From Hydractinia symbiolongicarpus (lineage: Eukaryota > Cnidaria > Hydrozoa > Anthoathecata > Hydractiniidae): a stretch of 64,000 nt of DNA. Shown here piece by piece: positions 25,204 through 37,802 of this stretch. The translations under genes were made by a program, and so were the position numbers. The DNA is taken from contig NC_079888.1 in assembly GCF_029227915.1 (NCBI RefSeq), forward strand, positions 23,044,001 through 23,108,000, given 5' to 3'. The notes under the pieces were generated by a model, which saw only the letters and a list, made by a program, of their open reading frames with translations, did not search any database and was not told where the DNA came from. Numbering within the stretch: the stretch's first letter is position 1; every line of letters starts with the position of its first letter.

Positions 25204-25455
25204 TCAATCCTCAATCACCTGTAGAAAGTTCCGAGACAATATTGAAGTCCCTTTCATATTTAGGTGAAGGCGACTTCTATTCAAATGTAAGTCGGGGTTT
25301 ATATTATCATTATTGATAAAGCCGATGTTTCTTTGTTCGCAAAGATGAGCGACAGATTTGTTGACTGCCATTACCTTTTCATTTAGTCTGTCTTTTCGTT
25401 GAATTATGCCCGATATCATTACATTATTTTCACCAGATTTCAATTTAATAGCCAA
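25204..25455 (-). pseudogene. LINE ORF1 remnant: C-terminal part of esterase-like domain
   Basis: About 83 codons survive before a TGA at 25206-25204. The first codon shown (25455) is TTG, not a real start: the frame is open a few codons further to the truncation point near 25467. The remaining sequence has an IISG/NVMISGI-type strand, RKDRLNEKV, VNKSVAHLCE and a terminal SRLHLNMKGTSIL block. That pattern resembles the last part of the SGNH-hydrolase-like esterase domain in ORF1 proteins of CR1-like elements, where the LHLN...G block carries the catalytic-site His; this family match is from memory. The stop is in the same frame as ORF2, 33 codons before its ATG. The N-terminal part is missing, so this copy cannot make a full ORF1 protein. 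Confidence 0.75.
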
Positions 25456-25472
25456 TTTTACGTATAGTATAG

Positions 25473-28400
25473 TTCCGTATAGTCAAAAGTATACAAAGAA
25501 AGTACCCAGGGAGTAAACTCATTTCCCGAACGATTTTTTATATTATTTTTTCACCACTAAAACGCATAAGACTTGTAGTTTTTAAAAATGTTTTCATTTT
25601 TGATGAGACGCTGAATAAAAGAAGTTTAATCGCCGGCAAACGAAAACCTGCGATTTCCCTAAATCCCGGACTCGGCCCGTATAGTCAAAAGTATACAAAG
25701 AAAGTACCCAGGGAGTAAACGCATTTCCAGAACGATTTTTTAAATTATTATTTCACCACTAAAACGCATAAGACTTGTAGTTTTTAAAAATGTTTTCATT
25801 TTTGATGAGACGCTGAATAAAAGAAGTTTAATCGCCGGCAAACGAAAACCCGCGATTTCCCGTAAATCCCGGGCTTGGCACGTATAGTCGAATGTATACA
25901 AAGAAAGTACCCTGTGAGTAAACCCATTTCCAGAACGATTTTTTAAATTATTTTTTCACCACTAAAGCCCATGAGACTTGTAGTTTTTAAAAATGTTTTC
26001 AATTTTGATGAGACGCTGAATAAAAGAAGTTTAATCGCCGGCAAACGAAAACCCGCGATTTCCCGTAAATCCCGGCTTTTTCCGTATAGTCAAAAGTATA
26101 CAAAGAAAGTACCCAGGGAGTAAACTCATTTCGCGAACGATTTTTTAAATTATTTTTTCACCACTAAAACGCATGAGACTTGTAGTTTTCAAAAATGTTT
26201 TCATTTTTGATGAGACGCTGAATAAAAGCAGTTTAATCGCCGGCAAACGAAAACCTGCGATTTCCCTAAATCCCGGACTCGGCCCGTATAGTCAAAAATA
26301 TACAACGAAAGTACCCAGGGAGTAAACTCATTTCCAGATCGATTTTTTAAATTATTTTTTCACCACTAAAACGCATAAGACTTGTAGTTTTTAAAAATGT
26401 TTTCATTTTTGATGAGACGCTGAATAAAAGAAGTTTAATCGCCGGCAAACGAAAACCCGCGATTTCCCGTAAATCTCGGGCTTGGCCCGTATAGTCAAAA
26501 GTATACAAAGAAAGTACCCAGGGAGTAAACTCATTTCCCGAACGATTTTTTATATTATTTTTTTACCACTAAACGCATGAGACTTGTAGTTTTTAAAAAT
26601 ATTTTCATATTTGATGGGACGCTAAATAAAAGAAGTTTAATCGCCGGCGAACAAAAATCCGCGATTTCCCGTAAATCCCGGGCTTGGCCCGTATAGTCAA
26701 AAGTATACAAAGAAAGTACCCAGGGAGTAAACTCATTTCCCGAACGATTTTTTAAATTACTTTTTCACCACTAAAACGCATGAGACTTGTAGTTTTTAAA
26801 AATGTTTTCATTTTTGATGAGACGCTGAATAAAAGAAGTTTAATCGCCGGCAAACGAAAACCTGCGATTTCCCGTAAATCCTGGACTCGGCCCGTATAGT
26901 CAAAAGTATACAAAGAAAGTAGCCAGGGAGTAAACTCATTTCCCAAACGATTTTTTAAATTATTATTTCACCACTAAAACGCATGAGACTTGTAGTTTTC
27001 AAGAATGTTTTCATTTTTGATGAGACGCTGAATAAAAGAAGTTTAATCGCCGGCAAACGAAAACCCGCGATTTCCCGTAAATCCCGGGCTTGGCCCGTAT
27101 AGTCAAAAGTATACAAAAAAAGTACCCAGGGAGTAAACTCATTTCCCGAACGATTTTTTATATTATTTTTTTACCACTAAACGCATGAGACTTGTAGTTT
27201 TCAAAAATATTTTCATATTTGATGGGACGCTGAATAAAAGAAGTTTAATCGCCGGCAAACGAAAATCCGCGATTTCCCGTAAATCCCGGACTCGGCCCGT
27301 ATAGTCAAAAGTATACAAAGAAAGTACCCAGGGAGTAAACTCATTTCCCGAACGATTTTTTAAATTATTTTTTCACCACTAAAACGCATGAGACTTGTAG
27401 TTTTTAAAAATGTTTTCATTTTTGATGAGACGCTGAATAAAAGAAGTTTAATCGCCGGCAAACGAAAACCCGCGATTTCCCGTAAATCCCGGGATTGGCC
27501 CGTATAGTCAAAAGTATACAAAGAAAGTACCCAGGAAGTAAACTCATTTCCCGAACGATTTTTTAAATTACTTTTTCACCACTAAAACGCATGAGACTTG
27601 TAGTTTTTAAAAATGTTTTCATTTTTGATGAGACGCTGAATAAAAGAAGTTTAATCGCCGGCAAACGAAAACCCGCGATTTCCCGTAAATCCCGGCTTGG
27701 CCCGTATAGTCAAAAGTATACAAAGAAAGTACCCAGGGAGTAAACTCATTTCCCAAACGATTTTTTAAATTATTATTTCACTACTAAAACGCATGAGACT
27801 TGTAGTTTTCAAGAATGTTTTCATTTTTGATGAGACGCTGAATAAAAGAAGTTTAATCGCCGGCAATCGAAAACCCGCGATTTCCCGTAAATCCCGGGCT
27901 TGGCCCGTATAGTCAAAAGTATACAAAAAAAGTACCCAGGGAGTAAACTCATTTCCCGAACGATTTTTTATATTATTTTTTTACCACTAAACGCATGAGA
28001 CTTGTAGTTTTCAAAAATATTTTCATATTTGATGGGACGCTGAATGAAAGAAGTTTAATAGCCGGCAAACGAAAATCCGCGATTTCCCGTAAATCCCGGA
28101 CTCGGCCCGTATAGTCAAAAGTATACAAAGAAAGTACCCAGGGAGTAAACTCATTTCCCGAACGATTTTTTAAATTATTTTTTCACCACTAAAACGCATG
28201 AGACTTGTGGTTTTTAAAAATGTTTTCATTTTTGATGAGACGCTGAATAAAAGAAGTTTAATCGCCGGCAAACGAAAACCCGCGATTTCCCGTAAACCCC
28301 GGCTTGGCCCGTATAGTCAAAAGTATACAAAGAAAGTACCCAGGGAGTAAACTCATTTCCCGAACGATTTTTTAAATTATTTTTTCACCACTAAAACGCA

Positions 28401-31400
28401 TGAGACTTGTAGTTTTCAAAAATGTTTTCATTTTTGATGAGACGCTGAATAAAGGCAGTGTAATCGCCGGCAAACGAAAACCTGCGATTTCCCTAAATCC
28501 CGGACTCGGCCCGTATAGTCAAAAGTATACAAAGAAAGTACCCAGGGAGTAAACGCATTTCCAGAACGATTTTTTAAATTATTATTTCACCACTAAAACG
28601 CATAAGACTTGTAGTTTTTAAAAATGTTTTCATTTTTGATGAGACGCTGAATAAAAGCAGTTTAATCGCCGGCAAACGAAAACCCGCGATTTCCCGTAAA
28701 TCCCGGGCTTGGCCCGTATAGTCAAAAGTTTACAAAGAAAGTACCCAGGGAGTAAACTCATTTCCCGAACGATTTTTTATATTATTTTTTTACCACTAAA
28801 CGCATGAGACTTGTAGTTTTCAAAAATATTTTCATACTTGATGGGACGCTGAATAAAAGAAGTTTAATAGCCAGCAAACGAAAATCCGCCATTTCCCGTA
28901 AATCCCGGACTCGGCCCGTATAGTCAAAAGTTTACAAAGAAAGTACCCAGGGAGTAAACTCATTTCCCGAACGATTTTTTAAATTACTTTTTCACCACTA
29001 AAACGCATGAGACTTGTAGTTTTTAAAAATGTTTTCATTTTTGATGAGACGCTGAATAAAAGAAGTTTAATCGCCACCAAACGAAAACCTGCGATTTCCC
29101 GTAAATCCTGGACTCGGCCCGTATAGTCAAAAGTATACAAAGAAAGTACCCAGGGAGTAAACTCATTTCCAGAAAGATTTTTTAAATTATTTTTTCACCA
29201 CTAAAACGCATAAGACTTGTAGTTTTTAAAAATGTTTTCATTTTTGATGAGACGCTGAATAAAAGAAGTTTAATCGCCGGCAAACGAAAACCTGCGATTT
29301 CCCGTAAATCCTGGACTCGGCCCGTATAGTCAAAAGTATACAAAGAAAGTACCCAGGGAGTAAACTCATTTCCCAAACGATTTTTTAAATTATTATTTCA
29401 CCACTAAAGCCCATGAGACTTTTAGTTTTTAAAAATGTTTTCATTTTTGATGAGACGCTGAATAAAAGAAGTTTAATCGCCGGCAAACGAAAACCTGCGA
29501 TTTCCCGTAAATCCTGGACTCGGCCCGTATAGTCAAAAGTATACAAAGAAAGTACCCAGGGAGTAAACTCATTTCCCAAACGATTTTTTAAATTATTATT
29601 TCACCACTAAAGCCCATGAGACTTGTAGTTTTTAAAAATGTTTTCATTTTTGATGAGACGCTGAATAAAAGAAGTTTAATCGCCGGCAAACGAAAACCTG
29701 CGATTTCCCGAAAATCCTGCACTCGGCTCGTATAGTCAAAAGCATAGAAAGAAAGTACCCAGGGAGTAAACTCATTTCCCAAAGGAATTTTTTAACTTAT
29801 TATTTCACCACTAAAACGCATGAGACTTGTAGTTTTCAAGAATGTTTTCATTTTTCATGAGACGCTGAATAAAAGCAGTTTAATCGCCGGCAAACGAAAA
29901 CCCGCGATTTTCCGAAAATCCCGGGCTTGGCACGTATAGTCGAATGTATACAAAGAAAGTACCCTGTGAGTAAACTCATTTCCAGAACGATTTTTTAAAT
30001 TATTTTTTCACCACTAAAACGCATAAGACTTGTAGTTTTTAAAAGTGTTTTCATTTTTGATGAGACGCCGAATAAAAGAAGTTTAATCGCCGGCAAACGA
30101 AATCCCGCGATTTCCCGTAAATCCCGGCTTGGCCCGTATAGTCAAAAGTATACAAAGAAAGTACCCAGGGAGTAAACTCATTTCCCGAACGATTTTTTAA
30201 ATTATTTTTTCACCACTAAAACGCATGAGACTTGTAGTTTTCAAAAATGTTTTCATTTTTGATGAGACGCTGAATAAAAGCAGTTTACTCGCCGGCAAAC
30301 GAAAACCTGCGATTTCCCTAAATCCCGGACTCGGCCCGTATAGTCGAATGTATACAAAGAAAGTACCCAGGGAATAAACTCATTTCCAGAACGATTTTTT
30401 AAATTATTTTTTCACCACTAAAACGCATAAGACTTGTAGTTTTTAAAAATGTATTCATTTTTGATGAGACGCTGAAAAAATGAAGTTTAATCGCCGGCAA
30501 ACGAAATCCCGCGTTTTCCCGTAAATCCGGGGCTTGGCCCGTATAGTCGAATGTATACAAAGAAAGTACCCAGGGAGTAAACTCATTTCCAGAACGATTT
30601 TTTAAATTATTTTTTCACCACTAAAACGCATAAGACTTGTAGTTTTCAAGAATGTTTTCATTTTTCATGAGACGCTGAATAAAAGCAGTTTAATCGCCGG
30701 CAAACGAAAACCCGCGATTTTCCGAAAATCCCGGGCTTGGCACGTATAGTCGAATGTATACAAAGAAAGTACCCTGTGAGTAAACTCATTTCCAGAACGA
30801 TTTTTTAAATTATTTTTTCACCACTAAAACGCATAAGACTTGTAGTTTTTAAAAGTGTTTTCATTTTTGATGAGACGCCGAATAAAAGAAGTTTAATCGC
30901 CGGCAAACGAAATCCCGCGATTTCCCGTAACTTCTGGCTTGGCCCGTATAGTCAAAAGTATACAAAGAAAGTACCCAGGGAGTAAACTCATTTCCGGAAC
31001 GATTTTTTAAATTATTTTTTCACCACTAAAACGCATGAGACTTGTAGTTTTCAAAAATGTTTTCATTTTTGATGAGACGCTGAATAAAAGCAGTTTACTC
31101 GCCGGCAAACGAAAACCTGCGATTTCCCTAAATCCCGGACTCGGCCCGTATAGTCGAATGTATACAAAGAAAGTACCCAGGGAGTAAACTCATTTCCAGA
31201 ACGATTTTTTAAATTATTTTTTCACCACTAAAACGCATAAGACTTGTAGTTTTTAAAAATGTATTCATTTTTGATGAGACGCTGAAAAAAAGAAGTTTAA
31301 TCGCCGGCAAACGAAATCCCGCGTTTTCCCGTAAATCCGGGGCTTGGCCCGTATAGTCGAATGTATACAAAGAAAGTACCCAGGGAGTAAACTCATTTCC

Positions 31401-34400
31401 AGAACGATTTTTTAAATTATTTTTTCACCACTAAAACGCATAAGACTTGTAGTTTTTAAAAATGTTTTCATTTTTGATGAGACACTGAATAAAAGAAGTT
31501 TAATCGCCGGCAAACGAAAACCCGCGATTTCTCGTAAATCCCGGGCTTGGCCCGTATAGTCAAAAGTATACAAACAAAGTACCCAGGGAGTAAACTCATT
31601 TCGCGAACGATTTTTTAAATTATTTTTCACCACTAAAACGCATGAGACTTGTAGTTTTTAAAAATGTTTTCATTTTTGATGAGACGCTGAAAAAAAGAAG
31701 TTTAATCGCCGGCAAACGAAAACCTGCGATTTCCCGTAAATCCTGGACTCGGCCCGTATAGTCAAAAGTATACAAAGAAAGTACCCAGGGAGTAAACTCA
31801 TTTCCCAAACGATTTTTTAAATTATTATTTCACCACTAAAACGCATGAGACTTGTAGTTTTCAAGAATGTTTTCATTTTTGATGAGACACTGAATAAAAA
31901 AAGTTTAATCGTCGGCAAACGAAAACCTGCGATTTCCCGGAAATCCCGGACTCGGCCCGTATAGTCAAAAGTATACAAAGAAAGTACCCAGGGAGTAAAC
32001 TCATTTCCAGAACGATTTTTTAAATTATTTTTTCACCACTAAAACGCATAAGACTTGTAGTTTTCAAGAATGTTTTCATTTTTCATGAGACGCTGAATAA
32101 AAGCAGTTTAATCGCCGGCAAACGAAAACCCGCGATTTTCCGAAAATCCCGGGCTTGGCACGTATAGTCGAATGTATACAAAGAAAGTACCCTGTGAGTA
32201 AACTCATTTCCAGAACGATTTTTTAAATTATTTTTTCACCACTAAAACGCATAAGACTTGTAGTTTTTAAAAGTGTTTTCATTTTTGATGAGACGCCGAA
32301 TAAAAGAAGTTTAATCGCCGGCAAACGAAATCCCGCGATTTACCGTAACTTCTGGCTTGGCCCGTATAGTCAAAAGTATACAAAGAAAGTACCCAGGGAG
32401 TAAACTCATTTCCCGAACGATTTTTTAAATTATTTTTTCACCACTAAAACGCATGAGACTTGTAGTTTTCAAAAATGTTTTCATTTTTGATGAGACGCTG
32501 AATAAAAGCAGTTTACTCGCCGGCAAACGAAAACCTGCGATTTCCCTAAATCCCGGACTCGGCCCGTATAGTCGAATGTATACAAAGAAAGTACCCAGGG
32601 AGTAAACTCATTTCCAGAACGATTTTTTAAATTATTTTTTCACCACTAAAACGCATAAGACTTGTAGTTTTTAAAAATGTATTCATTTTTGATGAGACGC
32701 TGAAAAAAAGAAGTTTAATCGCCGGCAAACGAAATCCCGCGTTTTCCCGTAAATCCGGGGCTTGGCCCGTATAGTCGAATGTATACAAAGAAAGTACCCA
32801 GGGAGTAAACTCATTTCCAGAACGATTTTTTAAATTATTTTTTCACCACTAAAACGCATAAGACTTGTAGTTTTTAAAAATGTTTTCATTTTTGATGAGA
32901 CACTGAATAAAAGAAGTTTAATCGCCGGCAAACGAAAACCCGCGATTTCTCGTAAATCCCGGGCTTGGCCCGTATAGTCAAAAGTATACAAACAAAGTAC
33001 CCAGGGAGTAAACTCATTTCGCGAACGATTTTTTAAATTATTTTTCACCACTAAAACGCATGAGACTTGTAGTTTTTAAAAATGTTTTCATTTTTGATGA
33101 GACGCTGAAAAAAAGAAGTTTAATCGCCGGCAAACGAAAACCTGCGATTTCCCGTAAATCCTGGACTCGGCCCGTATAGTCAAAAGTATACAAAGAAAGT
33201 ACCCAGGGAGTAAACTCATTTCCCAAACGATTTTTTAAATTATTATTTCACCACTAAAACGCATGAGACTTGTAGTTTTCAAGAATGTTTTCATTTTTGA
33301 TGAGACACTGAATAAAAAAAGTTTAATCGTCGGCAAACGAAAACCTGCGATTTCCCGGAAATCCCGGACTCGGCCCGTATAGTCAAAAGTATACAAAGAA
33401 AGTACCCAGGGAGTAAACTCATTTCCAGAACGATTTTTTAAATTATTTTTTCACCACTAAAACGCATAAGACTTGTAGTTTTTAAAAATGTTATCATTTT
33501 TGATGAGACGCTGAATAAAAGAAGTTTAATCGCCGGCAAACGAAATCCCGCGTTTTCCCGTAAATCCGGGGCTTGACCCTTATAGTCGAATGTATACAAA
33601 GAAAGTACCCAGGGAGTAAACTCATTTCCAGAACGATTTTTTAAATTACTTTTTCACCACTAAAACGCATAAGACTTGTAGTTTTTAAAAATGTTTTCAT
33701 TTTTGATGAGACACTGAATAAAAGAAGTTTAATCGCCGGCAAACGAAAACCCGCGATTTCTCGTAAATCCCGGGCTTGGCCCGTATAGTCAAAAGTATAC
33801 AAACAAAGTACCCAGGGAGTAAACTCATTTCCCGAACGATTTTTTAAATTATTTTTCACCACTAAAACGCATGAGACTTGTAGTTTTTAAAAATGTTTTC
33901 ATTTTTGATGAGACGCTGAAAAAAAGAAGTTTAATCGCCGGCAAACGAAAACCTGCGATTTCCCGTAAATCCTGGACTCGGCCCGTATAGTCAAAAGTAT
34001 ACAAAGAAAGTACCCAGGGAGTAAACTCATTTCCCAAACGATTTTTTAAATTATTATTTCACCACTAAAACGCATGAGACTTGTAGTTTTCAAGAATGTT
34101 TTCATTTTTGATGAGACACTGAATAAAAGCAGTTTAATCGTCGGCAAACGAAAACCTGCTATTTCCCGGAAATCCGGACTCGGCCCGTATAGTCAAAAGT
34201 ATACAAAGAAAGTACCCAGGGAGTAAACTCATTTCCAGAACGATTTTTTAAATTATTTTTTCACCACTAAAACGCATAAGACTTGTAGTTTTTAAAAATG
34301 TTATCATTTTTGATGAGACGCTGAATAAAAGAAGTTAAATCGCCGGCAAACGAAAACCCGCGATTTCCCGTAAATCCCGGGCTTGGCCCGTATAGTCAAA

Positions 34401-37400
34401 AGTATACAAAGAAAGTACCCAGGGAGTAAACTCATTTCCCGAACGATTTTTTAAATTACTTTTTCACCACTAAAACGCATGAGATTTGTAGTTTTTAAAA
34501 ATGTTTTCATTTTTGATGAGACGCTGAATAAAAGAAGTGTAATCGCCGGCAAACGAAAACCTGCGATTTCCCGTAAATCCTGGACTCGGCCCGTATAGTC
34601 AAAAGTATACAAAGAAAGTACCCTGGGAGTAAACTCATTTCCCGAACGATTTTTTAAATTATTTTTTCACCACTAAAACGCATGAGACTTGTAGTTTTCA
34701 AAAATGTTTTCATTTTTGATGAGACGCTGAATAAAAGAAGTTTAATCGCCGGCAAACGAAAACCTGCGATTTCCCGTAAATCCCGGACTCGGCCCGTATA
34801 GACAAAAGTATACAAAGAAAGTACCCAGGGAGTAAACTGATTTCCAGAACGATTTTTTAAATCATTTTTTCACCACTAAAACGCATAAGACTTGTAGTTT
34901 TTAAAAATGTTTTCATTTTTGATGAGACGCTGAATAAAAGAAGTTTAATCGCCGGCAAACGAAAACCTGCGATTTCCCGTAAATCCTGGACTCGGCCCGT
35001 ATAGTCAAAAGTATACAAAGAAAGTACCCAGGGAGTAAACTCATTTCCCAAACGATTTTTTAAATTATTATTTCACCACTAAAACGCATGAGACTCGCAG
35101 TTTTCAAGAATGTTTTCAATTTTTGATGAGACGCTGAATAAAAGCAGTTTAATCGCCGGCAAACGAAAACCTGCGATTTCTCGTAAATCCCGGACTCAGC
35201 CCGTATAGTCAAAAGTATACAAAGAAAGTACCCAGGGAGTAAACTCATTTCCCGAACGATTTTTTAAATTATTTTTTCACCACTAAAACGCATAAGACTT
35301 GTAGTTTTTAAAAATGTTTTCATTTTTGATGAGACGCTGAATAAAAGAAGTTTAATCGCCGGCAAACGAAAACCTGCGATTTCCCGTAAATCCTGGACTC
35401 GGCCCGTATGGTCAAAAGTATACAACGAAAGTACCCAGGGAGTAAACTCATTTCCTAAACGATTTTTTAAATTATTTTTTCATCACTAAAGCCCATGAGA
35501 CTTGTAGTTTTCGAAAATGCTTTCATGTTTGATCAGACGCTGAATAAAAGAAGTTTAATCGCCGGCAAACGAAAACCCGCAATTTCCCGTAAATCTCGGT
35601 CTCGGCCGGTATAGTCAAAAGTATACAAGGAAAGTACCCAGTGAGTAAACTCATTTTCCGAACGAATTTTTTAAATTATTTTTTCACCACTAAAACGCAT
35701 GAGACTGGTAGTTTTCAGAAATGTTTTCATTTTTGATGAGACGCTTAAAGAAAGTGGTTTAATCGCCGGCAAACGAAAACCCGCGATATCCCGTAAATCC
35801 CGGGCTTGGCCCGTATAGTCGAATGTATTCAAAGAAAGTACCTGTGAGTAAACTCATTTCCAAAACGATTTTTTAAATTATCTTTTCACCACTAAAGCCC
35901 ATGAGACTTGTTGTATTTAAAAATATTTTCATTTTTGTTGAGACGCTGAATAAAAGAAGTTTAATCGCCGGCAAACAAAACCCGCGACTTCCCGTAAATC
36001 GCGGACTCGGCCCGTATAGTCAAAAGAATACAAAGAAAGTACCCAGGGAGTAAACTCATTTCCCGAACGATTTTTTAAATTATTTTTTCACCGCTGAAAC
36101 GGATGAGACTTGTAGTTTTCAAAAATGTTTTCATTTTTGATGAGACGCTGAATAAAAGAAGTTTAATCGCCGGCAAACGAAAACCTGCGATTTCCCGTAA
36201 ATCCCGGACTCGGCCCGTATAGTCAAAAGTATACAAAGAAAGTACCCAGGGAGTAAACTGATTTCCAGAACGATTTTTTAAATTATTTTTTCACCACTAA
36301 AACGCATAAGACTTGTAGTTTTTAAAAATGTTTTCATTTTTGATGAGACGCTGAATAAAAGAAGTTTAATCGCCGGCAAACGAAAACCTGCGATTTCCCG
36401 TAAATCCTGGACTCGGCCCGTATAGTCAAAAGTATACAAAGAAAGTACCCAGGGAGTAAACTCATTTCCCGAACGATTTTTTAAATTATTTTTTCACCAC
36501 TAAAACGCATGAGACTTGTAGTTTTCAAAAATGTTTTCATTTTTGATGAGACGCTGAATAAAAGAAGTTTAATCGCCGGCAAACGAAAACCTGCGATTTC
36601 CCGTAAATCCCGGACTCGGCCCGTATAGTCAAAAGTATACAAAGAAAGTACCCAGGGAGTAAACTGATTTCCAGAACGATTTTTTAAATTATTTTTTCAC
36701 CACTAAAACGCATAAGACTTGTAGTTTTTAAAAATGTTTTCAATTTTGATGAGACGCTGAATAAAAGAAGTTTAATCGCCGGCAAACGAAAACCTGCGAT
36801 TTCCCGTAAATCCTGGACTCGGCCCGTATAGTCAAAAGTATACAAAGAAAGTACCCAGGGAGTAAACTCATTTCCCAAACGATTTTTTAAATTATTATTT
36901 CACCACTAAAACGCATGAGACTCGCAGTTTTCAAGAATGTTTTCAATTTTTGATGAGACGCTGAATAAAAGCAGTTTAATCGCCGGCAAACAAAAACCTG
37001 CGATTTCTCGTAAATCCCGGACTCAGCCCGTATAGTCAAAAGTATACAAAGAAAGTACCCAGGGAGTAAACTCATTTCCCGAACGATTTTTTAAATTATT
37101 TTTTCACCACTAAAACGCATAAGACTTGTAGTTTTTAAAAATGTTTTCATTTTTGATGAGACGCTGAATAAAAGAAGTTTAATCGCTGGCAAACGAAAAC
37201 CTGCGATTTCCCGTAAATCCTGGACTCGGCCCGTATGGTCAAAAGTATACAAAGAAAGTACCCAGGGAGTAAACCCATTTCCTAAACGATTTTTTAAATT
37301 ATTATTTCATCACTAAAGCCCATGAGACTTGTAGTTTTCGAAAATGCTTTCATTTTTGATGAGACGCTGAATAAAAGAAGTTTAATCGCCGGCAAACGAA

Positions 37401-37658
37401 AACCCGCAATTTCCCGTAAATCCCGGTCTCGGCCCGTATAGTCAAAAGTATACAAGGAAAGTACCAAGTGAGTAAACTCATTTTCCGAACGAATTTTTAA
37501 ATTATTTTTTCACCACTAAAACGCATGAGACTGGTAGCTTTCAGAAATGTTTTCATTTTTGATGAGACGCTTAAAGAAAGTGGTTTAATCGCCGGCAAAC
37601 GAAAACCCGCGATATCCCGTAAATCCCGGGCTTGGCCCGTATAGTCGAATGTATACAA
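25473..37658 (+). repeat. 203-bp satellite array, forward block 2
   Basis: About 60 monomers in the same orientation as block 1, between the two LINEs. Satellite resumes at TTCCGTATAGTC after LINE copy 1 and ends at GAATGTATACAA before the T-run of LINE copy 2. Much of the block is a patchwork copy of the left part of the window: 26752-29782 matches 5185-8620 in marker order (offsets 21,567 then 21,162), and 34857-37660 matches parts of 10049-14070. Extra monomers were added locally, notably at 30.6-33.5 kb. I see no host gene in this stretch; the short open frames are satellite by-products. Confidence 0.96.
30600..33450 (+). repeat. Tandem 7-monomer duplication, about 1,418 bp
   Basis: Two successive copies of a seven-monomer segment. 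The order TTTTCATTTTTCATGAG, CTTGGCACG, TTTTTAAAAGTG, CGTAACTTCTGGCTTGG, GTATTCATTTTTG, TCGCGAACG starts near 30640 and again near 32058. Corresponding 73-codon open frames lie at 31412 and 32830, exactly 1,418 bp apart. Single differences, such as GATTTCCCGTAAC versus GATTTACCGTAAC and TTCCGGAACG versus TTCCCGAACG, show the copies are not identical. A shorter partial copy of the same start lies near 29838. Confidence 0.8.
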
Positions 37659-37683
37659 TTTTTTTTGATTTTTTGATTTTCTC

Positions 37684-37689
37684 TTTATT
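37684..37689 (-). promoter_or_regulatory. Polyadenylation signal AATAAA of LINE copy 2
   Basis: TTTATT on the + strand (AATAAA in element sense) at the same place as in LINE copy 1, followed by GAGAAAATC and an A-rich tail ending at 37659. Confidence 0.72.
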
Positions 37690-37802
37690 TAACGTCGATA
37701 GATACAATAGTATTTAAATAACTAATTTAAATCGACAACAAAACGTAAAACAAGGCAAACAGCGATAAAAAATAAGAAAAATAAATAAATAAATAAGTAA
37801 AG

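Larger units (their letters stand above)
22111..25472 (-). mobile_element. LINE copy 1: CR1/L2-like non-LTR retrotransposon, 5' truncated
   Basis: A 3.36-kb minus-strand insertion replaces satellite between GTTTAAT (ending 22110) and CCGTATAGTC (about 25474). In element order it holds the C-terminal part of ORF1, a 950-codon endonuclease/RT frame, a short 3' UTR, an AATAAA signal and an A14 tail at 22127-22114. The 5' end is cut inside ORF1, the usual result of incomplete target-primed reverse transcription. Compared with empty paralogous sites at about 5480 and 27047, roughly 45-47 bp of satellite are missing at the insertion and I see no target-site duplication. The clade call rests on the APE endonuclease, RT motifs and C-terminal Cys cluster; the precise clade within the Jockey/CR1 group is uncertain. 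Confidence 0.93.

Noticed and set aside
22111-25472. Retrovirus or LTR element
   Set aside because: No LTRs, protease, integrase or RNase H of that type. APE endonuclease, A-tail and 5' truncation identify a non-LTR retrotransposon.
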